In this document: piece after piece, positions 27,006 through 34,704 of the stretch
Layout: each line of letters begins with the position of its first letter
How positions within the stretch are numbered: position 1 is the first letter of the stretch
From: Hymenobacter properus
Lineage (GTDB): Bacteria; Bacteroidota; Bacteroidia; Cytophagales; Hymenobacteraceae
Assembly (NCBI RefSeq): GCF_015694735.1
Contig: NZ_JADQDP010000003.1
Location: forward strand, 1,084,691-1,148,690
Direction of reading: 5' to 3'
DNA: 64,000 nucleotides
The notes under the pieces: generated by a model
Database searches by the model: none
What the model was told of the DNA's origin: nothing
What the model saw: the letters and a program-made list of their open reading frames with translations, nothing else
Program-made: the position numbers and the translations under genes

Positions 27006-29387
27006 GTGCCTACTGCTTCGCCCCGCATCCTGCTGCTCACGCCGCCGCTCACGCAGCTCAACACCCCGTACCCGGCCACGGCCTATATCAAAGGCTTTCT
27101 GGGCGGGCGCGGCTACGCCGTGACGCAGGCCGACATGGGCCTGCAGCTAGTGCTGCGCCTGTTTTCGGAAGCAGGCTTGAAACGCGTATTTGAGGAAATT
27201 GAGGCCGGAAATTTCGACCTGAGCGACAACGCCCGGCGCATGCTGCGGCTGCAACGCCGCTACCTGGCCACCATCGGTCCGGTCATCCGGTTTCTGCAGA
27301 ACAAGGACCTCACGCTGGCCCCGCGCATCTGCCACGGCCGCTTCCTGCCCGAAGCCAGCCGCTTTGATAACGTGGCCGACCTTGAAACCGCCTTCGGCAG
27401 TATGGGCCTCACCGACCAGGCCCGCCACTTGGCCACGCTCTATCTCGAAGACCTGGCCGACCTCATCAAGGAAACCGTGGGCCCGCACTTCGGCTTCTCA
27501 CGCTACGCCGAGAAGCTGGCCCTTTCGGCCACCTCCTTCGAGCCCCTGCACCGCGAACTGGAAGCGGCCCCCAACCTGCTGGACCGCATGCTGCTGGAGG
27601 AACTGGAGCCGCTGCTGGCGCGCGTGCAGCCCGATGTGGTGGGCTTCACCGTGCCCTTCCCCGGCAACCTCTACGGGGCCCTGCGGCTGGCCAAGCACAT
27701 CAAGCACCTTAGCCCTGCCACCGTGACCGTGATGGGCGGCGGCTACCCCAACACCGAGCTGCGCACCATTCAGGAGCCCCGCTTTTTCGACTACATCGAC
27801 TACCTGACGCTGGACGATGGCGAGGGCCCCTGGCTGCGGCTGCTGGAGTATCTGGGCGGATTGAACGAGCAAAAAGGACGTCATGCAGAGCGCAGCGAAG
27901 CATCTCGCGTGCCGCTACTAACCAATGAATCGCCTAAAAATAGCAACGACGCAGGCGAGATGCTTCGCTTCACTCTGCATGACCGCCAGGAAGTGAGCGA
28001 GGCAGAGGACGAAGTGCACTGCGACCTGCAGACCGTCCTCTACAGCCCGCCCACCCGCGACCAGCTGCAGCGCACCTTCCTCCGCAATGAGCAGGGCCAG
28101 ATTGAGTACATCAACCACCCACACCCCGATGTACCGCACCCCGAGGTGGGCACGCCCGACTACTCCGACCTGCCCCTGACGGAGTACCTCTCGGTGCTGG
28201 AAGTGCTCAACCCCATGCACCGCCTCTGGAGCGACGGCCGCTGGAACAAGCTCACCGTGGCCCACGGCTGCTACTGGAAACGCTGCTCGTTTTGTGACGT
28301 GACGCTGGATTACATCAGTAGGTACGAAACCGCGCCCAGCACCCTGCTGGTGGATAGAATCGAGCAGATTATTCAGCAAACCGGCCAGACCGGCTTTCAC
28401 TTCGTGGACGAGGCCGCGCCACCTCTGGCCCTGCGCGACCTGGCCATCGAGCTACTCAAGCGCCGCGTGCCCATCACCTGGTGGGGTAACATTCGCTTCG
28501 AAAAAACCTTCTCGGCCGACCTGTGCCGCCTGCTGGCTGCCTCGGGCTGCATTGCCGTGAGCGGCGGGCTGGAGGTGGCGTCGGACCGGTTACTGGCGCT
28601 TATGGAAAAGGGCGTCACCATTGCGCAGGTGGCCCGCGTCACGGAGGGTTTCACCCAGGCCGGCATCATGGTGCACGCCTATTTGATGTATGGCTTTCCT
28701 ACCCAAACCGCGCAGGAAACCATCGACAGCCTCGAAGTGGTGCGCCAGCTCTTTGCCGCCGGTGTGGTGCAAAGCGGCTACTGGCATCGCTTTTCCATGA
28801 CGGCGCACTCGCCTGTGGGCAAAAACCCGGCGAAGTACCAGGTGCAAGCCATCGGCCCCGAGCCCGCCGGCTTCGCTTGGAACGACCTTTGGCACGACGA
28901 CCCCCTGGGCACCGACCACGAAGCCTTCGGCCCCGGCCTGGCCAAAAGCCTTTATAACTACCTGCACGGCGTGGCTCTCGACGAGCCGCTGGCCCGTTGG
29001 TTCGATTTCAAAACGCCACGCCCCACCACGCCGCGGCACCTCGTGCAGCAGGCCCTGCAGGCTCCCGAAAAGCCCGATTTTGCCCGCCAGAACCAGCGCC
29101 TATTTTGGCTCGGCAATGCCCCTGAAATCCGCCTCGAAGCCGGCAAAAAGACCCCCCGCGCCGTGCTCACCTGCTACGAGCAGGCCGAGGATTTTGAGGT
29201 GAAAACCACCGAAGCCGCTGGCCGTTGGCTGCACCAGCTGCTCACCCAGCTCAGCCACGATTACGATACCAAAGTATTGTTGAAAGACGCGGCGGCTGGC
29301 TTTCCTAAAACAGAGGGCTCGTTTGAGGCTTTTCTACAAACCCCGGCCTGGCAGCTTTTGCGCGAAAAGGGCTTGCTGCTCTTGTAA
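27006..29387 (+). CDS. B12-binding domain radical SAM protein
   Basis: 793 residues with a GTG start. A GACCTTTG -7-like box lies at 26954-26961. The N-terminal part has the cobalamin-binding-like Rossmann segments (VGFTVPFPGNLYGALRLAKH, TVTVMGGGYPN). The radical SAM cluster motif is GCYWKRCSFC (CX4CX2C) near residue 420, and the SAM site follows (GFHFVDEAAPP, ISGGLEVASDRL). Residues ~292-326 are encoded by an inserted palindromic repeat and look unlike the rest (RHAERSEASRVP, AGEMLRFTLHDR). The substrate is unknown. Cobalamin need would link it to the btuB-btuG uptake genes 5 kb upstream. Confidence 0.87.
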   Translation: MPTASPRILLLTPPLTQLNTPYPATAYIKGFLGGRGYAVTQADMGLQLVLRLFSEAGLKRVFEEIEAGNFDLSDNARRMLRLQRRYLATIGPVIRFLQNKDLTLAPRICHGRFLPEASRFDNVADLETAFGSMGLTDQARHLATLYLEDLADLIKETVGPHFGFSRYAEKLALSATSFEPLHRELEAAPNLLDRMLLEELEPLLARVQPDVVGFTVPFPGNLYGALRLAKHIKHLSPATVTVMGGGYPNTELRTIQEPRFFDYIDYLTLDDGEGPWLRLLEYLGGLNEQKGRHAERSEASRVPLLTNESPKNSNDAGEMLRFTLHDRQEVSEAEDEVHCDLQTVLYSPPTRDQLQRTFLRNEQGQIEYINHPHPDVPHPEVGTPDYSDLPLTEYLSVLEVLNPMHRLWSDGRWNKLTVAHGCYWKRCSFCDVTLDYISRYETAPSTLLVDRIEQIIQQTGQTGFHFVDEAAPPLALRDLAIELLKRRVPITWWGNIRFEKTFSADLCRLLAASGCIAVSGGLEVASDRLLALMEKGVTIAQVARVTEGFTQAGIMVHAYLMYGFPTQTAQETIDSLEVVRQLFAAGVVQSGYWHRFSMTAHSPVGKNPAKYQVQAIGPEPAGFAWNDLWHDDPLGTDHEAFGPGLAKSLYNYLHGVALDEPLARWFDFKTPRPTTPRHLVQQALQAPEKPDFARQNQRLFWLGNAPEIRLEAGKKTPRAVLTCYEQAEDFEVKTTEAAGRWLHQLLTQLSHDYDTKVLLKDAAAGFPKTEGSFEAFLQTPAWQLLREKGLLLL
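27880..27983. repeat. Palindromic repeat inserted in frame inside the radical SAM gene
   Basis: The arms at 27880-27908 and 27955-27983 match at 27 of 29 positions when one is reversed and complemented. The outer part reads GTCATGCAGAGCGCAGCGAA, related to the repeat at 18656. The loop is 46 bases. The reading frame of the host gene stays open through it. Confidence 0.85.
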
Positions 29388-29423
29388 GCGGCTGGCCGGT
29401 CTTGGTTTCATTAGCCCTGACCG

Positions 29424-30476
29424 CTACTGTTGCCGCAGCCATTCCAGAACTTCTGCTGGCACACCTGGGGCAAGTTGGGGGCCCAGGTCCCCGGCCACCA
29501 GCAAATTGGTTCCGGCCTGGCGATAGGTGCGCACCGTGGCTCCACGCCGCCCACCCACAGCGTTGCGGAGCGTGGCGGCTTGCGTGGTAGCACTGGCCCC
29601 GCCATGTAAGCTCAGTAGGGGTACCTTCCGGTCTTTTAATTCCCGAATGGCGGCCCGGGTGACCGGGTCAACAACTAGATTCTGGGCAATGAGGTAAGCT
29701 GCACGCGGCCCACCCGGCGCGGCTAGGGCCTGCGCCAGCGCTGCCGCGCGCGGCCCGGCGGCCCAGAGGCCCACGTGGGCTGTATCGGCTCCCGGCGTGT
29801 TGTGTAGCAGGCGCAAGGCCTTTTGCAGGCGGGGCGTTTCGGTTTCGGGCGTGGCCGAATGGGCCATGGGCAGCACCAAGACGATAACGCCCTCGCGGGC
29901 CAGCGCATCGGCCCACAGCGGCGCGGCCACCGCCGTGGCCGAATCGGGCAGCAAGGCCAACACCGGACCCAGGGTGCTCACATCGGCTGGGGCAAAAAGC
30001 CAGGCTGAGCCATTGCCCTGCGGCACTTCCTCCACATGGTAGGTGCTGGGCGAAGGGCTACCGCGCTTGAGCAGCACGGTCGTCGCCTTGGCCGAGTCGA
30101 CTTCCAGCGTGCCCCGCCAAAAATCACCCTCTGCCGTGAGCGTCAGGCGTTGGCCGGGCCGGGCCGGGCGCGTGAGGCGGAGTTGCTTGTCGCCGAAAAC
30201 AACCGTATCGGCCACGAAGCTGAGCCCGGGCGCCGTCGGTACGGTTAGTTCGGCTTCGTAGTGGCCCGGGCTGGGATGGCGGATGTCAAGGGCCGCGCGC
30301 ACATCGGGCCGGCCGGCTTGGGCCAGGCTGCCTTCGTAATGCCCCACGGGCGGGGGCGTGGGGTTGCTGGCGGCGTCGTGCTGCGGTTGGCAGGCCGCCG
30401 CGGCCAGTAGGGCCAGCGCCGTCCTCAGACCGGTGGCACGTCCCTTCAACAATCGCAGCAAAGCGGGTATAGGCAT
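29424..30476 (-). CDS. Lipoprotein with alpha/beta-hydrolase-like domain, nucleophile apparently lost
   Basis: 350 residues from the ATG at 30476 (the frame upstream is not protein-like). The lipobox is LALLAAAACQ (Cys about 29). An N-terminal beta-domain (HYEGSLAQAGRPDVRAALDI) is followed by an alpha/beta-hydrolase-like C-terminal half. The nucleophile elbow reads GLWAAGP where an active hydrolase has GxSxG, so the serine seems to be alanine. Late strands VPLLSLHGGAS and YRQAGTNLLVAGDL fit the usual Asp and His strands. It is the last gene of a probable three-gene leftward operon, 17 bases after a GNAT gene. Confidence 0.7.
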   Translation of the reverse strand: MPIPALLRLLKGRATGLRTALALLAAAACQPQHDAASNPTPPPVGHYEGSLAQAGRPDVRAALDIRHPSPGHYEAELTVPTAPGLSFVADTVVFGDKQLRLTRPARPGQRLTLTAEGDFWRGTLEVDSAKATTVLLKRGSPSPSTYHVEEVPQGNGSAWLFAPADVSTLGPVLALLPDSATAVAAPLWADALAREGVIVLVLPMAHSATPETETPRLQKALRLLHNTPGADTAHVGLWAAGPRAAALAQALAAPGGPRAAYLIAQNLVVDPVTRAAIRELKDRKVPLLSLHGGASATTQAATLRNAVGGRRGATVRTYRQAGTNLLVAGDLGPQLAPGVPAEVLEWLRQQ

Positions 30477-30493
30477 TCCCAAAAGTAGGTGGT

Positions 30494-31039
30494 TTAGCGC
30501 CCCGCCAGCCCTTTGCGCAAAATCAGGTCGGTTTGTACGTCTTGCCCCAGCCGGAACTCGTGCTGCCCAATCTCGCGGAAGCCAAAGCGCTGATAAAAGG
30601 CCCGCGCTTTGTCGTTTTTCTCCCACACGCCCAGCACCACGGCGGTGCAGTGCAGTTGCTCGGCCAGGGCCAGAATGCCGCGCATCAAGGCTGCCCCCAG
30701 GCCAGTGCCCTGCCAATCGTCGCGCACGTAGAGGCGCTCAATTTCGAGGCGGCCAGCCGGGTTCTGCCCTTCGGCCAGCCCTATGGCTGAATTGTCGCGC
30801 AGCTTGGCATAGCCCACCAGCTCAGCCTGCATGTGGGCCAGCAGGAAGGTGTTTTCGCGGTCCTGCAGCTCGGCCAGTTGAATGTCCGGGCCGAAGTTCT
30901 CGGCCAGGTACGCGGCCATATCGGCGGCCGTGTTGGTGGCAGCGAAGGTGTCTTGGAACGTTTGGCGGCCCAGGTCGGCGAGTTGGGCGGCGGTGGCGGC
31001 GTTGGCCTTGGCCAACGAAATGCGCAGGGGAGATGACAT
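30494..31039 (-). CDS. GNAT family N-acetyltransferase
   Basis: 181 residues. The acetyl-CoA motif is LYVRDDWQGTGLGAALMRGI (residues ~105-124) and the C-terminal motif is NDKARAFYQRFGFREIGQHEF. This is close to the spermidine/diamine and general RimI-like GNATs, but the substrate is undecided. A GACCTTTGCCCC promoter-like segment sits directly before the ATG, suggesting a very short or absent leader. Confidence 0.9.
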   Translation of the reverse strand: MSSPLRISLAKANAATAAQLADLGRQTFQDTFAATNTAADMAAYLAENFGPDIQLAELQDRENTFLLAHMQAELVGYAKLRDNSAIGLAEGQNPAGRLEIERLYVRDDWQGTGLGAALMRGILALAEQLHCTAVVLGVWEKNDKARAFYQRFGFREIGQHEFRLGQDVQTDLILRKGLAGR

Positions 31040-31068
31040 GGGGCAAAGGTCGGTCCGCGGCGGCCGAT

Positions 31069-31335
31069 TTACAGTATCTCTTCGGTATCGGGGTCGCGGC
31101 GCGACAAATCATCGCCGCGCCGCATGCGCCGGCCTAGGCGCATGAGCAGTCCGCTGGCCAGCAGCCCCACCAAGTATACCGATAGCATGGCGTATGAACT
31201 CTGGTAGGTCGTGTTCCAGCTCATCACCGTCACGTATACTTTCAGCAGCATGCCGAGGCCCAGCAGCCCGCCGCTCAGCATGAGCAGGAAGCCAACCAGG
31301 CGGCGCGTAGCAGGGGGGAGGGGAGCAGAAGCCAT
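31069..31335 (-). CDS. Small hypothetical membrane protein
   Basis: 88 residues with two hydrophobic helices (GFLLMLSGGLLGLGMLLKVYV at ~14-34 and AMLSVYLVGLLASGLLMRLG at ~49-68). A basic-to-acidic cytoplasmic tail follows (RRMRRGDDLSRRDPDTEEIL). It lies 29 bases upstream of the GNAT gene on the same strand. No family recognised. Confidence 0.7.
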   Translation of the reverse strand: MASAPLPPATRRLVGFLLMLSGGLLGLGMLLKVYVTVMSWNTTYQSSYAMLSVYLVGLLASGLLMRLGRRMRRGDDLSRRDPDTEEIL

Positions 31336-31426
31336 GTTCCCCCGTCATACGCGGCGGCCGGAGCCGGGGTTAGCGGCCGTTGCAAATCCGGTTCTTTGGC
31401 GTAATTTCGGCCCACCAAGTCACCCC

Positions 31427-31499
31427 GCGGGAGTAGCTCAGTTGGTAGAGCATCAGCTTCCCAAGCTGAGGGTCGCGAGTTCGAGCCTCGTTTCCCGCT
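31427..31499 (+). tRNA. tRNA-Gly (anticodon CCC)
   Basis: A full cloverleaf can be drawn. Acceptor GCGGGAG pairs with TTCCCGC, the D-arm is GCTC..GAGC, anticodon stem TCAGC/GCTGA encloses the loop TTCCCAA with CCC at 34-36, and the T-arm has TTCGAGC. The 3' CCA is not encoded. Confidence 0.95.
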
Positions 31500-31506
31500 C
31501 ATTCAG

Positions 31507-31543
31507 AAACAGCCATTTAGCTTCGTTGCTAGGTGGCTGTTTT
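31507..31543 (+). terminator. Terminator hairpin after tRNA-Gly
   Basis: AAACAGCCATTTAGC pairs with GCTAGGTGGCTGTTT around TTCGTT, with a T-rich tail, 8 bases after the tRNA. Confidence 0.8.
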
Positions 31544-31890
31544 GGTTTTGGATTATACTATGGGTTATGCAAGTGTTCTGATAAAGTCTCTTGGTGCGGT
31601 TCGCTGCTTAAGCCCCACATGGAGTTGTCTAAGTGCAGGCGCTTTGCAGCATATCAAGTCGACAAAACGAGATGGCTCTGTGACTTCCTTTCTTCAGAAG
31701 CACGAGGCCCAGAAAGTCGAAACCTGTTATGCATCTGCGCAAGGAACGAGGGGGACGCGGTCTGTAGCGCGGCAAGGTCGAGGCAAATGACCGTTTGCGT
31801 GAACTCGAGAGCAGGACTACTAGCGATACGAACATTTCGACTTACAAGTCTTTTTTCAGACCTTGCTCCTGCTTCCCCGTTTTACTCCTT
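31544..31890. other. Intergenic region upstream of the first sensor kinase
   Basis: 347 bases. Open frames here have no plausible product. It presumably carries the kinase promoter, but I cannot place a clear TAnnTTTG box. Confidence 0.45.
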
Positions 31891-33717
31891 ATGCACTCGT
31901 TTGGCAGCGTGCTCTTCATCGCCATCTTCTGGTGGGTATTGCCGATGCCCGTTCAAGCGCAGTCCGGTCGTCTTTTCCAATCGCCGCGTTCACCACTGCC
32001 ACCAGTGGTTGCTGCCATTGCTCCCCACGGTTCGGGGATACCTGATACCAGCCAGATTCGTAGCTACCTGGCCCATGGCATGGCGGTGCGACACAGCAAC
32101 CTTGATAGTTCACTCTATTACAACCAGCAGGCCCTGCGCTTGGCCCGCCGCTTAGGATTCAAAACAGGCGAGGCCCGGGCCCAGGTGGCCGTCGCCAATG
32201 ACCTCTACAACGCTGGGAAATTCGTAGCCGCCGGGCAGGCCTACGAAGCGGCGGTGTGGCTGGCGCAGCGCACCCGCCTGTGCGACGTGGCAGGCAAAGC
32301 GTACAACGGCATGGGGCTGGTGGGGCAAGCGCTGGGCAACGTGCAGGGGGCCATTGCTTACTTCAACAAGGCCCGCCAGGTATACGCGGCTTGCCTGCCC
32401 ATCCATCCGCGCAATGAAGCGCTGCTGCTGACCAACATCGGCAACACCTACATCCAAAGCGGACAATTTGCCGAGGCCGAAAAGCCGCTCCGGCAAGCCA
32501 TGGCCGGGGTTACGGCCGCAGTAGATGCGCCCACTGTTCTCAACTTACTCGACTTGGTGGGCCTATTACAACAGCACCAGCAGCACCTTGACTCGGCCGT
32601 GGTGACGTGGCAACGCGAACTGGCGCTGGCCAACCAAGTGGGCAACCGCCGGGCCCAGAGCTACGCTACCGCCAACCTTTCCACCGCCTGCCTGCAGCGT
32701 GGCCAGCCGGACGCCGCCCTGGCCTACGCCCAGCAAGCCATGCGGCTGGCTCGCCAACTCGGCAATCAGTCCCAGATTACCGACAACACCCTGGTGCTGG
32801 CCCGCGCCCTGCACGCCACGCGCCGACCCGGCGCTTTCGATACCCTGAGCCGCTACGTTGGGATGCTGAATGCCTTGGTGGGACAGACCAGCGCCGAGGC
32901 CGTGGCCCAGGCCCAGGCCCGTTTCAATGTCGAAGGCCAGCAGGCGCGGATTCGGGCCTTGGAGCAGCAGCGGCGCATTGCCGAACTCGAGAATGCGCAC
33001 CGCACCGCGCGCAACCGCTTGCTGCTCGGCGGGGCGGTGCTGGCAAGCCTGCTGTTGGGGCTGGCGGGGCTGAACTTCCACCGCCGCCGGCAGCAGCGGC
33101 GCGAGGAGAAGCTGCGCAGCCAGCTGGCCGCCGACTTGCACGACGACGTGGGCACGTTGCTCAGCCAGATTGCCTTGCAAACCGACCTGCTGCAGGAGGG
33201 TCTGGCTCCGCCCGATGCGCAGCAAGGCTACTTGGCCGAAGTGGCCGACAACAGCCGCATGGCCGTGCGCCAGCTCAACGACGTGGTGTGGAACCTGGAC
33301 GCGCACAACGACACCGTGCCCAACCTGCTCGACCGCCTGCGCGACTACGCCCACGACGTGCTGGTGCCCACCGGCCGCGACGTGCGCTTCGAAACGGACG
33401 TGCCGTGGGAAAACCCGCAGCTGCCTGCGCCCGTGCGCCGCCATCTTTATTTTATTTACAAAGAGGCGCTGCACAACATTTTAAAGCACGCGCCGGCGTC
33501 GGCTACCGTCACCGTGGGGCTGCACCGCCGGGGCCCACACTTGGTGTTGGAAGTTGTGAACGACGGCCCGGTTTCGTCGGCTGTGGCTCCGGAGCGCAAC
33601 TCGGGGCACGGGTTGCGCAACATGCAGACCCGGGCGCAGGCCATGGGCGGCAGCGCCACGGCGACCGCGCGCGAGGGCGCGTTTGCCGTGCGCGTGCAGG
33701 TGCCGGTGCGCTGGTAA
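31891..33717 (+). CDS. TPR-containing sensor histidine kinase (HisKA_3/NarX type)
   Basis: 608 residues. The ATG at 31891 gives a signal peptide or signal anchor (MHSFGSVLFIAIFWWVLPMP). Periplasmic TPR-like helical repeats span about residues 45-340, followed by a coiled segment and a transmembrane helix (LLLGGAVLASLLLGLAGLNF, ~380-400). The dimerisation/phosphoacceptor box is LAADLHDDVGTLLSQI (His ~427), typical of HisKA_3 kinases. The HATPase domain has YFIYKEALHNILKHA (N-box) and GHGLRNMQTRAQAMGG (G-box). It pairs with the NarL regulator 64 bases downstream. The giant adhesin gene follows. Confidence 0.92.
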   Translation: MHSFGSVLFIAIFWWVLPMPVQAQSGRLFQSPRSPLPPVVAAIAPHGSGIPDTSQIRSYLAHGMAVRHSNLDSSLYYNQQALRLARRLGFKTGEARAQVAVANDLYNAGKFVAAGQAYEAAVWLAQRTRLCDVAGKAYNGMGLVGQALGNVQGAIAYFNKARQVYAACLPIHPRNEALLLTNIGNTYIQSGQFAEAEKPLRQAMAGVTAAVDAPTVLNLLDLVGLLQQHQQHLDSAVVTWQRELALANQVGNRRAQSYATANLSTACLQRGQPDAALAYAQQAMRLARQLGNQSQITDNTLVLARALHATRRPGAFDTLSRYVGMLNALVGQTSAEAVAQAQARFNVEGQQARIRALEQQRRIAELENAHRTARNRLLLGGAVLASLLLGLAGLNFHRRRQQRREEKLRSQLAADLHDDVGTLLSQIALQTDLLQEGLAPPDAQQGYLAEVADNSRMAVRQLNDVVWNLDAHNDTVPNLLDRLRDYAHDVLVPTGRDVRFETDVPWENPQLPAPVRRHLYFIYKEALHNILKHAPASATVTVGLHRRGPHLVLEVVNDGPVSSAVAPERNSGHGLRNMQTRAQAMGGSATATAREGAFAVRVQVPVRW

Positions 33718-33769
33718 CGGGGGGCTGTTGTCGCATCAAAATGCGCTAGTGGCCCGCGGCACGGGCCGG

Positions 33770-33777
33770 TACCTTTG
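33770..33777 (+). promoter_or_regulatory. -7 box directly before the response regulator
   Basis: TACCTTTG lies 4 bases before the ATG at 33782. The regulator may therefore have its own, nearly leaderless transcript in addition to readthrough from the kinase gene. Confidence 0.5.
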
Positions 33778-33781
33778 CCCC

Positions 33782-34417
33782 ATGCTCAGCACCGTGCCCC
33801 TCGCCATCATCGAAGACCAGCCTTCCATTCGGCAGACCTACGCTACCTACCTCTGCGCCCAACCCGAGTTTGACTGTGTGCTGGTGGTGGGCTCGGTGGA
33901 AGAGTTTCTGGCGGAGTTGCCCAGTGCCACCCGTCCGCCGCGACTGGTGCTGAGCGACATCGGGCTGCCCGGCCTCTCGGGCATTGAAGGCGTGTCGCGC
34001 ATCAAGCGGGTGCTGCCCAAGGCCGACGTGGTGCTCATCACCGTGTACAGCGACGCCGAGCGGCTGTTTCAGGCTCTGTGCGCCGGGGCTGTGGGCTACC
34101 TGGTGAAAACCACGTTGCTGCGCGACGTGAAAACGGCCCTGCTGGAGGTGCTCGACGGCGGCTCGCCCATGTCGCCGGCCATTGCCCGGCACGTGGTGCG
34201 GCACTTCCAGCCCGCGCCTTCCCTCACCGAGGTCCTCACGCCGCGCGAAATGCAACTGGTGCAGGCCATTGAGGAAGGCCTGAGCTACCGCTTGGTGGCC
34301 GAGCGCATGAGCATTTCCATCAACACTGTGCGCACCTTCATCCGGCGCGTGTACGAAAAGCTGGAAATCAGTTCTCGAACTGAACTGCTGGCCCGCCACC
34401 GCGCGGGCCGGGTCTGA
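33782..34417 (+). CDS. NarL/LuxR-type response regulator
   Basis: 211 residues. The receiver domain (~6-125) has the acidic pair IIEDQ, phosphoacceptor Asp in LVLSDIGLPGLSG, Thr in LITVYS and Lys in YLVKTT. The C-terminal LuxR HTH (~148-208) reads LTPREMQLVQAIEEGLSYRL and INTVRTFIRRVYEKLEI. It is the cognate partner of the HisKA_3 kinase just upstream. The adhesin gene starting 287 bases downstream is a plausible target, by position only. Confidence 0.93.
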   Translation: MLSTVPLAIIEDQPSIRQTYATYLCAQPEFDCVLVVGSVEEFLAELPSATRPPRLVLSDIGLPGLSGIEGVSRIKRVLPKADVVLITVYSDAERLFQALCAGAVGYLVKTTLLRDVKTALLEVLDGGSPMSPAIARHVVRHFQPAPSLTEVLTPREMQLVQAIEEGLSYRLVAERMSISINTVRTFIRRVYEKLEISSRTELLARHRAGRV

Positions 34418-34704
34418 CGCGTCGGCCGGAGCTGAAGAGAGCGAGTGAAAAGTAGTTTGGATGTCGCATAAAAATGTGACAAATCAAGATTAGAAAGGAC
34501 GGGATATTTGTGACGCTGGCGGGCTTGCTGCCAGCTCGCTAGTTTCCGCTGCCCTAAAAACACCTGTCGCCTGCTTTTTCGCCGCCTAGCTTAGGCTTTG
34601 CGGTTGCTTGGACATCAGTAAGTATTTCTTGCCTTAGCACCTCAGTATTGTAAAGAGCCACCGTCAATGCGGTGTATCTTTATATGTGCAAAATAAATAA
34701 TTAT

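Noticed and set aside
31211..32155. 314-codon open frame running through the tRNA-Gly gene
   Set aside because: It overlaps the tRNA, its terminator and the true sensor kinase start.
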